Shown: positions 27,234 to 35,678 of the stretch, in pieces
How the letters are laid out: every line of letters starts with the position of its first letter
How positions within the stretch are numbered: the stretch's first letter is position 1
Origin: Asaia bogorensis
GTDB taxonomy: Bacteria; Pseudomonadota; Alphaproteobacteria; Acetobacterales; Acetobacteraceae
Direction of reading: 5' to 3'
Assembly (NCBI GenBank): GCA_945869965.1
Contig: CAMBRC010000009.1
Location: 1-64,000, forward strand
Length of the DNA: 64,000 bases
The notes under the pieces: model-generated
What the model was told of the DNA's origin: nothing
Seen by the model: the letters and a program-made list of their open reading frames with translations, nothing else
The model's database searches: none
Position numbers and translations under genes: made by a program

Positions 27234-27919
27234 TGCGCTCAGTACTGTTCGATACCGAAACCACTGGGCTCGATCCGTTGACCGGCGACCGGGTAATCGA
27301 GATCGCGGCGATCGAGTTGCTGAACGATCTACCGACCCGCAACACCTTTCATCGCTTGGTGCATCCCCAGCGCGATGTGCCGCCGGAATCGACGCGGGTG
27401 CACGGCATCACGCTGGACAAGCTTCGCGACGCGCCGCGCTTTGCCGAGATCGTCGACGACATGCTGGCGTTCTTCGGCGACGCCAATCTAGTGGCGCACA
27501 ACGCGCCGTTCGACTTCGGCTTCCTCAACGCCGAGCTCGCCCGCTGCAACCGCCCGAAGCTGGCGCGCGAGCGGATGATCGACACGCTGGTGCTGGCCAA
27601 GACGCGCTTTCCCGGCATGCCCAACAGCCTCGACGCGTTGTGTCGCCGTTTCGCCATAAGCCTGTCGGAACGCACCACCCACAACGCGCTGCTGGATTGC
27701 CGGCTGCTCGCCGAGGTCTATGTCGAACTCACCGGCGGGCGACAACGCGCGCTTTTGCCGGGCGAGAATGAAGAAGGGCAGCCTCAGATGCCAACAGTCC
27801 AGTACGACGCCATCGGCGCGCGCAACGCGCGGCTGATCGCACCAACAGACGCAGATCTGACCGCCCACGCGAGCTTCGTCGCCACGAAGGTAAAGGGAGC
27901 GATCTGGGATGCGAAATAG
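27233..27919 (+). CDS. dnaQ: DNA polymerase III epsilon subunit (3'-5' proofreading exonuclease)
   Basis: A 228-residue DEDDh exonuclease that proofreads for the replicative polymerase. Motif I is FDTETTGLDP, motif II is LVAHNAPFDFGFL and motif III is THNALLDCRLLAEVYVEL with the catalytic His and Asp. The C-terminal tail after about residue 185 is the part that binds the alpha subunit. It is overlapped by coaE at its start. No unusual change is visible. Confidence 0.94.
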   Translation: MRSVLFDTETTGLDPLTGDRVIEIAAIELLNDLPTRNTFHRLVHPQRDVPPESTRVHGITLDKLRDAPRFAEIVDDMLAFFGDANLVAHNAPFDFGFLNAELARCNRPKLARERMIDTLVLAKTRFPGMPNSLDALCRRFAISLSERTTHNALLDCRLLAEVYVELTGGRQRALLPGENEEGQPQMPTVQYDAIGARNARLIAPTDADLTAHASFVATKVKGAIWDAK

Positions 27920-28084
27920 CGCGGGATTGGCCGACGATGAAGGTCTGGGTTTCGCGGGTGCGAAAAGAGGTGTCTCGGGATATTCGGACAAGGCGGTAGA
28001 TGGATTTTCTACCTGACAGCGGCGATGCTGCCGCCGATCAGCAGCGAACTTGACGAAGCGAGCATGACGGACGTACAGCCCAGG

Positions 28085-28770
28085 CTTCAAGGCGATGGCG
28101 GTGCTAGCGGCGATCAAGGGGGAGAAGACGCTGACGGAACTATCCAAGCTGCTTGATGTGGACCTGCACCAGGTTACGGCCTGGAAGTCGCGGTTGCAAC
28201 AAGATGCAACCGGGATCTTCGTTCTGGTGCTGCGGCACCCGTGGTCAACCTGAGGCTCCTGCATGCCACACGTCGAAAGCTGACGCCGCAGCAGGTATTT
28301 TAGTCCGGGCACTCAGCAAGGCCGGCGTGCCTAGCACAAAGCGATGATCGACCGTGGGGATGACCTGCCGCTTACGCAGCAGGCGTCGCTGCCGCGGCTG
28401 AAGCGAAACAGCATCTATCATCTGCCTCGTGCTGTTCCCCGGCTAGGCTTGTGATCTTGCGCCGGATCGATGCGCTGCTCCTAGACCACCCGCTTGCAGG
28501 CAGCCGGATGCTGGCGCTCTCCTGCGCGCCGAGCGCGTGGCGATCGGGCTACTGGACCAGAAGATCGCGATCAGCACGGATGGTCGCGGCGCCTGGCGGG
28601 ACAGCTTGTTCGTCGAGCGGCTGCGGCACCCGGTGAATTGCAGGGAGGTGTATCTGCAGGCCTATGACAGCGTGAGCGATGCGCGTGTCTCGCGCGGGCG
28701 GTGTCTGAACTCCTACAACGCGCACAGTCACATTCGAGCCCTGGGGGGCCGGACGCCGGTGCGGTGATCA
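28085..28770 (+). pseudogene. degraded IS3-type element (OrfA and OrfB remnants)
   Basis: Several reading-frame pieces in the correct order match an IS3-type transposase. The first, around 28090-28225, resembles OrfA (FKAMAVLAAIKGEKTLTEL, then VDLHQVTAWKSRLQQD). The next, at about 28340-28440, resembles the start of OrfB (MIDRGDDLPLTQQASLPRL). A further one at about 28455-28540 has RRIDALLLDHPLAGSRML. The last, to 28770, has ISTDGRGAWRDSLFVERL and VYLQAYDSVSDARVSRGR from the integrase core. Frameshifts and deletions separate them, so no transposase can be made. I see no clear terminal repeats, and nothing assignable in 28771-28994. Confidence 0.75.
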
Positions 28771-28994
28771 GAATTATCCGACCGACGCGCCGCCCAGAGA
28801 GACCGTGACCTTTGTCCATCGCAACAACGGCGAATGGGTCATGCGCTTGCACCGCTTCGCCTTGGTGACTGTCGCCGCCCGAACAAGTCAAATCCAGCAT
28901 CCTGGCTTGGTCCAATCGAGCCAGGCCGAAACTCAGCAAATTTTGCTGTCGACTTGCCCGGTCGAGAAGAGCCCAGGCTCGGTCTTGCGGTCCT

Positions 28995-29789
28995 TCAAAC
29001 CACTGGCGAAGCCCCGCCGTCGACGTTGGTGGCGGTGCCTGTGATGTAGCTTCCGGCGTCCGAGGCCAAGAAGCAGGCGAGGTTGGCAAACTCTTCAGCG
29101 GTTCCCATGCGGCCGAGCGGGATGGGGGCACCAGTATTGGCGATGTGTTGTTCCAAGGTGATGTTCTGGCCTTTCGCCACCAGGGCGGCGTGGCCGCGTG
29201 CGACTTGGTCAGTGACGATCAGCCCAACCAACATGGCGTTCACCAGGATGCCGTGCGGGGCGCCTTCGCCGGCCAGCACCTTGGTCAGCGCCATGCCGGC
29301 AGCGCGGGTGACGTGGGTTGGGGCGCCATTGGCCTTGGGGGCTTTGGCACCGGTGTTGAGTACGTTGATAATTCGGCCCCAACGGCGCTCCTTCATCTGC
29401 GGCCAAGCCAGACGTGCGAGGCGGATGGCGGCGAATAGCTTAAGGTCGATGTCGTCCTGCCAAATCTGGTCAGTGATCGATTCGAATGGGCCAGTGCGCG
29501 ACTGCCCGGCATTGTTCACCACGATATCGATGCGGCCAAGTTCAGCCATCACATGGTCGTAGCCCTGCTTGATCGAGGCGGCGTCGGCGACATCGCAGGC
29601 AATCGCGGCAACCTTTCCGGTGCCTACGCCGGCCAGGCGTGCCTTGGCTTCGGCCAGCGGCCCTTCGCTGCGCGCGATCAACGCGACACCATCGGCGCCA
29701 GAGGCCAGGAAGCGGCGGGCCATTGCCAGGCCAAGGCCCTTGGAGCCGCCAGTGATCACCGCGGTGCGGCCAGCCATTGAGATATGCAT
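28995..29789 (-). CDS. SDR family oxidoreductase with altered active site
   Basis: A 264-residue short-chain dehydrogenase/reductase. The cofactor site TAVITGGSKGLGLAMARRFL (TGxxxGxG) and the structural NNAGQSR motif are normal. The usual Ser and YxxxK catalytic residues are not where expected: the region reads INVLNTGAKAPKANG, then PTHVTRAAGMALTKVL, with Thr and Arg at the Tyr and Lys positions. Length and C-terminal GSYITGTATNVDGGASP are normal. Such changed SDRs exist as a known divergent branch, so the protein may have an unusual reaction or be non-catalytic. The start at 29789 is the first ATG. Confidence 0.83.
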   Translation of the reverse strand: MHISMAGRTAVITGGSKGLGLAMARRFLASGADGVALIARSEGPLAEAKARLAGVGTGKVAAIACDVADAASIKQGYDHVMAELGRIDIVVNNAGQSRTGPFESITDQIWQDDIDLKLFAAIRLARLAWPQMKERRWGRIINVLNTGAKAPKANGAPTHVTRAAGMALTKVLAGEGAPHGILVNAMLVGLIVTDQVARGHAALVAKGQNITLEQHIANTGAPIPLGRMGTAEEFANLACFLASDAGSYITGTATNVDGGASPVV

Positions 29790-29861
29790 CGTGGGATTCC
29801 TCGTGGTTTCTGAACTGAGAAAGGAAGATTTCGTTTGCGGTAGAACGACAACATACTTCCT

Positions 29862-31040
29862 TTATACTGCGGCCCCGCAATACCGCCCATTGCGCGCCAG
29901 GATGACACCTGCCTTCATCACCAGCTTTCGGGCCGGCCGGTTGGCAACGGCCTCGGTGGGTGTTTCGGCATCGACGGCAATCAGGTCAGCCGACGCGCCG
30001 ACGACCAGGTGATGCGCCGGCAGGCCGAGGGCGACGGCATCACTGCACAGCGACAATGCGACCGCGATGTCGGCATCACTTCGAAAGCCCTGGCGCAAGG
30101 CGATCAAAAGGGCACGCTCCAGCATATCGCCGTTGCCGAAGGGCGACCAAAGATCGCGGATATTGTCGCTGCCGGCATGGATGACCACGCCGCGGGCGCG
30201 CAAGGCGTGAACTGGGGGCACTGGGCCGGCGGAGGGGGAGGAGGTCAGGATGTGGACGCCGGCTGCGGCCAGGGCGTCGGCGGTGGCGGCGAAGTCGGCG
30301 GCGTCGATGGTGCCGAGGCTGAAGGCGTGGCTGATGGTGACGCGGTGCTGCAGGCCGATGGCAATGGTGCGGAGGGCGATGTCGCGGAGCTGGGCGTTGC
30401 CGGCGGCGTCGCGGTCATGCAAGTGAATGTCGATGCCGCGGTCGAAGCGCTGGGCGAGGCCGAAGACGATGTCCAGATGTGCTTTCGCATCGCCATCGAT
30501 GCTGGCGGGATCGAGGCCGCCGACGAGGTCAGCACCTTCGCGCAGCGCTTGCGCTAACAGGTCGGCGACGCGCGGGCGAGTGATGATGCCGGATTGCGGG
30601 AAGGCGACAACCTGGATGTCGGCCTGGCCCTTGAAGCGCGCGACCAGGGCCATGGTGGCGTGGAAGTTGGAGAGCCCGTGGGCGTCGTCGATGTCGGTGT
30701 GGGTGCGCAAGGCGGTAGTCCCGCTGGTGATCATCTGGCGCAGCAGGTTGGCGCCGCGCTCGGCCACCGGCGGGAGCGATGCGCGACCGATGCGTTCATT
30801 CTCGATCCGCTCGCGCACCGTGGCCGCGCCGCTGTTCGACTGCCAGGGCAGGCCCCAGACGGTTTTGTCGAGGTGAACATGGCCATCGACCAGCGACGGC
30901 AGCAGCAGTGCGCCGGCCATGTCGGTTCCTGGCCGGCCGGCGGCGGGCGTGATCGCGGCGATTCGGCCATGGGCGATGGCGACATCCACCGGGCCGGTGG
31001 CGCCGGATCCGTTCGGCAGGCGTGCATTGGTGAGCAACAT
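29862..31040 (-). CDS. amidohydrolase family protein, cytosine deaminase-like
   Basis: A 392-residue metal-dependent amidohydrolase. Metal-site motifs are GHVHLDKTVWGLPW near residue 57, then THTDIDDAHGL, DIHLHDRD and TISHAFSLGTID, the arrangement of the cytosine deaminase/AtzC-like branch. An aspartate is present in VVIHAGSDNIRDLW. The start ATG at 31040 was chosen because the family N-terminus (LLTNARLPNG) begins there. It is divergent from a second amidohydrolase gene with only 45 bases between the starts, so both share a regulatory region. The two probably act in one catabolic pathway on a cyclic amide or N-containing ring; this is inference. Confidence 0.86.
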   Translation of the reverse strand: MLLTNARLPNGSGATGPVDVAIAHGRIAAITPAAGRPGTDMAGALLLPSLVDGHVHLDKTVWGLPWQSNSGAATVRERIENERIGRASLPPVAERGANLLRQMITSGTTALRTHTDIDDAHGLSNFHATMALVARFKGQADIQVVAFPQSGIITRPRVADLLAQALREGADLVGGLDPASIDGDAKAHLDIVFGLAQRFDRGIDIHLHDRDAAGNAQLRDIALRTIAIGLQHRVTISHAFSLGTIDAADFAATADALAAAGVHILTSSPSAGPVPPVHALRARGVVIHAGSDNIRDLWSPFGNGDMLERALLIALRQGFRSDADIAVALSLCSDAVALGLPAHHLVVGASADLIAVDAETPTEAVANRPARKLVMKAGVILARNGRYCGAAV

Positions 31041-31085
31041 CGTGCCAGTTTGGCCCTCTCGCCGCCGCGCGCCAAGGACCGTTTG

Positions 31086-32324
31086 ATGCTCGACCTCGTG
31101 ATCCGCAATGCACGGCTGCCAGACCAGATGGACACGGTCGATATCGGCATCGCCGGTGGCCGGATCGCGGCCGTGTCGGCCCGGCTGCAATGTGATGCCC
31201 CGGGACTGGATGCTGGTGGCCGGCTGGTCAGCGCCGGGCTTGTGGAAACCCACATCCACCTCGACAAGACCTGTATCCTCGACCGCTGCCGGGCAGCCGA
31301 GGGGTCGGTGGCCGAAGCGGTGCGCGAGACCACCGCCGCCAAACGCGGCTTCACGCCGGAGGATGTTTATGCCCGTGGCCAGCGGACGCTGGCGAAGTGC
31401 ATTTGCTATGGGACCACGCGGGTGCGCACCCATGTCGAGCTGGACCCGGCAATTGGGATGCGGGGCTTTGAGGGGGTGCAGGCGCTGGCACGGGACTATG
31501 CCTGGGCAGTGGAGATGGAGATCTGCGTCTTTCCGCAGGAGGGGTTGTTGAACAATCCGGGCACCGAGGAACTGCTGGTGGAGGGGCTGAAGCGAGGCGC
31601 GAAGCTGCTGGGTGCGGCACCCTATATCGACAGCGATCCGCGTGGGCAGATTGATCGCATCTTTGCCTTGGCGCGGGATTTCGATGTGGATATCGACATG
31701 CATCTGGATCTGGGCGAGGACCCGTCGCAGATGCAGGCGGAATACGTGTGCGATATGACCGAGCGGTTCGGCTGGGGCGGACGGGTGACGATCGGGCACG
31801 CAACCCAGCTGTCGATGTTGCCGCCGGCGCGCGCTGCTGCGGTTGGCCGGCGGTTGGCCGAGGCCGGGGTGGCGGTGACGATCCTGCCATCGACCGATCT
31901 GTATCTGATGGGACGAAGTCATGGGCATGCCGTGCCCCGGGGCGTGGTGGTGGCCGAGCCGCTGCGGGCGCTGGGGGTGTTGTGTTCGGTGGCCACCAAC
32001 AATGTGCTGAATCCATTCACGCCCTATGGTGATGGGTCGTTGATGCGGATGGCCAATCTGTATGCGAACGTGGCCCATGTGGGCCGGCCGGATGAACTTG
32101 CTGCTTGCTTCAGCATGGTGACCGATATGGCGGCGCGGGTGTTGCGGTTGGCCGACTATGGGGCGACGGTGGGGAATCCGGCGGACCTGGTAGCTTTCGA
32201 CGCTTTTGACCCGGCGGACGCGGTGGCGGAGATTGCCCAGCCGTTGTGGGGAATGAAGGCTGGGCGACTAAGCTTCAGCCGGCCATTGGCGATGCTGCAT
32301 CGGCCGGGGACAGGGAGGGGATGA
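31086..32324 (+). CDS. amidohydrolase family protein, cytosine deaminase-like
   Basis: A 412-residue amidohydrolase of the same branch as the divergent gene. Motifs are VETHIHLDKTCILDR, the His-containing RTHVELDPAIG, DIDMHLDLGEDPSQ, VTIGHATQLSM and CSVATNNVLNPFTPYGDG, where the Asp of the classic family is replaced by Asn-Asn in the ATNN segment. Its end overlaps the next gene by four bases (ATGA), so it is translationally coupled to an alpha/beta hydrolase. It may hydrolyse a cyclic amide and the hydrolase the product. Confidence 0.86.
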   Translation: MLDLVIRNARLPDQMDTVDIGIAGGRIAAVSARLQCDAPGLDAGGRLVSAGLVETHIHLDKTCILDRCRAAEGSVAEAVRETTAAKRGFTPEDVYARGQRTLAKCICYGTTRVRTHVELDPAIGMRGFEGVQALARDYAWAVEMEICVFPQEGLLNNPGTEELLVEGLKRGAKLLGAAPYIDSDPRGQIDRIFALARDFDVDIDMHLDLGEDPSQMQAEYVCDMTERFGWGGRVTIGHATQLSMLPPARAAAVGRRLAEAGVAVTILPSTDLYLMGRSHGHAVPRGVVVAEPLRALGVLCSVATNNVLNPFTPYGDGSLMRMANLYANVAHVGRPDELAACFSMVTDMAARVLRLADYGATVGNPADLVAFDAFDPADAVAEIAQPLWGMKAGRLSFSRPLAMLHRPGTGRG

Positions 32325-33208
32325 TGGCGACAATTACGTCGGATGACGGGGTTCGGTTGTACTACGAGGAGACCGGGCGGGGGGTTCCGGTGGTGTTTGT
32401 GCATGAGTTTGCCGGGGATTATCGGGCGTGGGAGCCGCAGATGCGGCATTTCGGGCAGCGGTATCGGGCGATTGCGTTCAATGCGCGGGGGTATCCGCCG
32501 TCCGAGGTGCCGGGGGAGGTTGGGAAGTACTCACAGGCGCGGGCGGCGGATGACATCGCTTCGGTGATGGATGCGCTGAATATCAGCCAGGCGCATGTGG
32601 TTGGGTTGTCGATGGGGGGATTCGCGACGCTCCATTTCGGGTTCCGGCATGGGGGACGGGCGCGGTCGCTGGTGGTGGCGGGGTGCGGGTATGGGGCGGA
32701 ACCGTCCGAGCTGGAGAAGTTCCGGGCGGAAGGGGCGAATACGGTGGCGTTCATCCGGGAGCACGGGATGAGGGCTTTTGCCGAAAGGTATGCGTATGGG
32801 CCGACGCGGGTGCAGTTTGAGAACAGGGATCCGCGGGGGTTTGCGGAATTCAAGGCGCAGTTGGCGGAGCATGATCCGGTGGGGGCGGCGTTGACGCAGC
32901 TTGGGGTTCAGCGGGAGCGGCCTTCGTTGTGGGAGTTGACGGGGGAGATGAAGGGGTTGGGGGTGCCGACGTTGGTTTTGACGGGGGATGAGGATTGGCC
33001 GTGTCTGTTGCCGGGGGTTTTGATGAAGAACCATATTCCGGGGTCGGCGCTGTCGGTGATGCCGAATTGTGGGCATGGGATCAATCTGGAGGACCCGGAT
33101 CAGTTCAACCGGATTGTGGGGGATTTCCTGGCGCAGGTGGATTCCGGGCGGTGGCCGCGGCGGGATCCTCGGGCGGTGGGGGGGAGTATTACGGGGATGC
33201 GATCGTAA
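32321..33208 (+). CDS. alpha/beta hydrolase
   Basis: A 295-residue hydrolase of the alpha/beta fold. The oxyanion strand is VVFVHEFAGDYRAWEPQM, the nucleophile elbow is VGLSMGGFATLH (Ser), the acid lies in LTGDEDWPCLLPG and the catalytic His is in NCGHGINLEDPDQF. Either ATG of the ATGATG pair can start it; the first gives a four-base overlap with the amidohydrolase gene. It is probably part of the same catabolic unit. The substrate is unknown. Confidence 0.88.
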   Translation: MMATITSDDGVRLYYEETGRGVPVVFVHEFAGDYRAWEPQMRHFGQRYRAIAFNARGYPPSEVPGEVGKYSQARAADDIASVMDALNISQAHVVGLSMGGFATLHFGFRHGGRARSLVVAGCGYGAEPSELEKFRAEGANTVAFIREHGMRAFAERYAYGPTRVQFENRDPRGFAEFKAQLAEHDPVGAALTQLGVQRERPSLWELTGEMKGLGVPTLVLTGDEDWPCLLPGVLMKNHIPGSALSVMPNCGHGINLEDPDQFNRIVGDFLAQVDSGRWPRRDPRAVGGSITGMRS

Positions 33209-33250
33209 TATTCTGATTACGCAATGATATAAGCGTGGTTGGATGGGAGG

Positions 33251-33904
33251 TCAGATTCGGGCTTGTCGGCGTCGGGGGGCGTGGAGGGACGGGTAGAGGG
33301 GTGGGGGGAGGCCGCGGCGGTGGGTGCTGCGCCAGAGGGTGTGGGGGCTGGGCGGTTCGGGGGGTTGGATGGGCGGGGTGGGGCGCGGGGGGCGGATTCG
33401 GGGCGGGCGCGGGGGGAGGCGTAGGTTGGACGGGAGGTCGACGCCGAGGAGGCGGGCGAGCGGGCGCAGGGTGCGGCCGAGGGGTTTGAGGGCTTCGGGC
33501 GGGGCGGCGGCGAGGAGGGCGCGGGTCTCGGGGGCGTCGATGAGGAATTGGAGCTGGGACATGTAGGTGGCGGCGTGGTGGCCGAGTTTCTGGACAATCC
33601 AGGCGCGGCTGTGCGGGAGGTAGGTGGCGGGCGGGCCACCTTTGGCGGCGGGCCGGGGGGTGGCAGGGCGGAAGGTGCCGGCGGCGAGGCGGGTCAGGAG
33701 GCGGGCGAGGCGCTGGCCGGCGCGGACGATGCGGGCGTGCAGCGGCATGTGGACGGGGCCGAGGGCGGGGGCGTAGCGGTTGAGGAGGGCGAGGAGGGGG
33801 GTGAGGATGGCGGCCAGGCGGGCGGCGAGGTCGAGGGCGGCGGGGAAGCGGATTCCGGGTGTGCCCGGGGTTGGGGGGTTGAGAGGGGGTGGGTTCATGT
33901 TCAT
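33251..33904 (-). CDS. hypothetical protein, Pro/Arg/Leu-rich
   Basis: A 217-residue protein on the minus strand. The first 150 residues look like folded helical sequence (IRFPAALDLAARLAAILTPL, ARIVRAGQRLARLLTRLAAG, SRAWIVQKLGHHAATYMSQL, FLIDAPETRALLAAAPPEAL) and the rest is Pro/Arg-rich low complexity. I recall similar unnamed proteins in several Acetobacteraceae, often more than one per genome. The starts at 33904 or 33898 are equally good. The overlapping plus-strand frames are GC-rich shadows. No function can be given. Confidence 0.55.
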   Translation of the reverse strand: MNMNPPPLNPPTPGTPGIRFPAALDLAARLAAILTPLLALLNRYAPALGPVHMPLHARIVRAGQRLARLLTRLAAGTFRPATPRPAAKGGPPATYLPHSRAWIVQKLGHHAATYMSQLQFLIDAPETRALLAAAPPEALKPLGRTLRPLARLLGVDLPSNLRLPPRPPRIRPPRPTPPIQPPEPPSPHTLWRSTHRRGLPPPLYPSLHAPRRRQARI

Positions 33905-34073
33905 GATACGTTCTATACACCGGTTGGCATTGAGGTGCAAGATTTTTTTCAGGGATGAGGGGGGGAGGTAGATTCCGACGCTGGCGACTTGGCGGCGGAG
34001 GGTGGCGTATGGGGGCATGCCCGCCGGGCGGATTTTCCGTCTTGGCGTGGTTTGTTGTCCGAAGGGACCCATT

Positions 34074-34661
34074 ATGAAACGCAAAACGCTGCTTCTCGCG
34101 ACCGGGCTGATCAGTGCCGTGCTGTCCGGCCAGGTGTTTGCCCAGCAGGGCACCACATCGCCAGCGGTTCCGACGCCGGGCACCGCGGCGCCGCTGGCCA
34201 CGACCGCGCCGACCAATACCGGCACGACCGGGGTGACGCCGACGGGTTCGGCGACCACCGGTACCGGTACCACTGGGACCGCGGTCACTGGTGTGGCGAC
34301 GGGCTCCACCGCCACTTCGCCGGCCGTCATGGTGCCGCGCGGGGTTGCCGTGGTGACGCCGATGGACCCGATGAAGATCGACCATATGTCGCTGCGCCAG
34401 GGGATGCGCACCTCGAAGGTGGTGGGCATGACGGTGGTGAACAGCGCCAACGAGACGCTGGGCACGATTGACGACCTGATCGTGATGCCGAACGACACCG
34501 TGACCTATGCGGTGCTGTCGGTCGGCGGGTTCCTGGGGATGGGGGCGCATTACATCGTGGTGCCGTACTCGTCGCTGGAGGCGCGCGACAAGCAGATGCG
34601 GCTGCCGAATGCGTCCAAGGAGTCGCTGAAGGCGCTGCCGACTTATAGCTACCCGGCGTAA
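34074..34661 (+). CDS. PRC-barrel domain protein, secreted
   Basis: A 195-residue protein with a signal peptide (KRKTLLLATGLISAVLSGQ, cleavage near VFAQQG), a low-complexity Thr/Gly/Pro linker of about 60 residues, and a C-terminal PRC-barrel: SKVVGMTVVNSANETLGTID, then DLIVMPNDTVTYAVLSVGGF and GAHYIVVPYSSLE. Such periplasmic PRC-barrel proteins are common in alphaproteobacteria and often have several copies; their role is poorly known and may involve envelope stress. It is divergent from the hypothetical gene at 33251 and ends at a clear terminator. Confidence 0.85.
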   Translation: MKRKTLLLATGLISAVLSGQVFAQQGTTSPAVPTPGTAAPLATTAPTNTGTTGVTPTGSATTGTGTTGTAVTGVATGSTATSPAVMVPRGVAVVTPMDPMKIDHMSLRQGMRTSKVVGMTVVNSANETLGTIDDLIVMPNDTVTYAVLSVGGFLGMGAHYIVVPYSSLEARDKQMRLPNASKESLKALPTYSYPA

Positions 34662-34680
34662 GGCTGGGGTGAGGCAAGGG

Positions 34681-34713
34681 GGGAGCCGGCCTTGGGGCTG
34701 GCTCCCTTTTTTT
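34681..34713 (+). terminator. rho-independent terminator after the PRC-barrel gene
   Basis: A strong GC stem, GGGAGCCGGCC pairing with GGCTGGCTCCC around a short TTGG loop, is followed by seven Ts. It lies about 20 bases after the PRC-barrel stop codon. Confidence 0.9.
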
Positions 34714-34790
34714 GTGTTTGCGGGGTGGGATGGGGTGTTCGGAGGGGCGTCGGGGGAGGTTGGGTGCGCTGGTGGGGGTTGGGCTTGGGG

Positions 34791-35117
34791 TCAGCGGCGG
34801 GTGATGGCGGCCATGTAGGTGCGCAGGACGGCGTTCATGCGGGTCTGGTAGCCGGGGCCTTGGGCGCGGAACCAGGCGATGATGTCGGCGTCGAGGCGGA
34901 GGGAGAGGAGCTGCTTGGGGGCGGGGGTGACGGGGATGGCATCCTTGTACCAGTCCTCGGGGATATCCTTCCAATCGGGGTCGGTGGCGATGGAGGCTTC
35001 GAGTTCGGCCTCGGTCATGCGGTCGAGGCGGTTCCAGTCGGTGCGGTCTTCGCCACGGTCACGTTTGGCGCGGATTTCCTCAAGGGTATAGCGCTTGATG
35101 CTGGTCTCGTTCGCCAT
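34791..35117 (-). CDS. brnA: BrnA-type antitoxin
   Basis: A 108-residue protein of the BrnA antitoxin family. The N-terminal half (KRYTLEEIRAKRDRGEDRTD) is the toxin-binding type of region, and the C-terminal half has the ribbon-helix-helix DNA-binding motif KQLLSLRLDADIIAWFRAQ followed by YQTRMNAVLRTYMAAI. It neutralises the BrnT ribonuclease toxin and usually represses its own operon. The toxin frame upstream overlaps its start, the normal brnT-brnA order. The inverted repeat at 35356-35375 is a good operator candidate. Confidence 0.87.
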   Translation of the reverse strand: MANETSIKRYTLEEIRAKRDRGEDRTDWNRLDRMTEAELEASIATDPDWKDIPEDWYKDAIPVTPAPKQLLSLRLDADIIAWFRAQGPGYQTRMNAVLRTYMAAITRR

Positions 35118-35355
35118 GGCGGGCCCTCCGGGCGGAGATGACGCGGATGGTTGATCCGCGCAAGGTGAAGACCAGGGCTATGTAAGCCCCTTCGATGAGG
35201 CCGATCGCGAGCCGGCGGTCTTCGTCGGCCGTGGATCGCGCCGGCAGGATGAGGTGCGAACCGGCGAAGACTTCGATGGCGCGCAGAAAATCGATGCCGT
35301 GCTTGGCGATGGTGGTGAGGCGCTTGGCTTCGTCCCACTCAAATTCGGGCGACGT
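35080..35355 (-). CDS. brnT: BrnT-type toxin, no canonical start codon
   Basis: The frame reads FEWDEAKRLTTIAKHGIDFL, then AIEVFAGSHLILPARST, EDRRLAIGLIEGAYIALVF and RGSTIRVISARRARHGE, which is the BrnT ribonuclease toxin of the RelE-like superfamily, about 88 residues and complete at the C-terminus. It overlaps brnA by 38 bases. Upstream of FEWD no ATG, GTG or TTG occurs in frame before a TGA; the codons are ATA, AAT, AGC, TAC, ACG, TCG, CCC, GAA. The toxin may therefore be start-lost and silent, or may use ACG or ATA. The start given is only the ACG position. This small gene is easily missed because no ordinary start exists. Confidence 0.68.
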   Translation of the reverse strand, partial: TSPEFEWDEAKRLTTIAKHGIDFLRAIEVFAGSHLILPARSTADEDRRLAIGLIEGAYIALVFTLRGSTIRVISARRARHGERDQHQALYP

Positions 35356-35389
35356 GTAGCTATTTATGTAGCTACGACACCAACGTCAA
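35356..35389 (-). promoter_or_regulatory. brnTA promoter with overlapping inverted repeat (operator candidate)
   Basis: On the minus strand TTGACG (-35) and TAAATA (-10) are 17 bases apart. The perfect inverted repeat GTAGCTA-N6-TAGCTAC at 35356-35375 covers the -10. This fits autorepression by BrnA. The predicted transcript would begin only about ten bases before the toxin frame, leaving no room for a normal ribosome binding site. Confidence 0.6.
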
Positions 35390-35623
35390 GAGTGTGGTTG
35401 TCGCTGGATGGTGCGATTCCAAAGCGAACTGCACCCTACGCTCGCTAGCGGGGAAAATGATGGTCATGCGGCGTCCTCCCGAAGGGGCATCGAGGGGCCG
35501 GACCGGGGTTCTGGCGGCGCTTGGCGGGAGGGACCCGACGCGGCGTTGTTAGGCGGGAGCAGGTTAGCATGGGGTGGGGCAGGGGGGGGAAATTCGGTGG
35601 GAATGTTATTGCCGCACGACGCT

Positions 35624-35653
35624 TTGACATTTTTCGGACCGCTCTGTTACCAT
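35624..35653 (+). promoter_or_regulatory. promoter of the SIR2-NTPase locus
   Basis: A perfect -35 TTGACA at 35624 and a -10 TACCAT at 35648 are separated by 18 bases, with transcription expected near 35660. A strong GGAGG lies six bases before the GTG at 35679. The rest of the gap 35390-35623 holds no gene I can support. The promoter lies at the point where the base composition changes from GC-rich to AT-rich, so the locus probably arrived with its own promoter. Confidence 0.6.
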
Positions 35654-35678
35654 CATATTGCTCACTTGGAGGTATATT

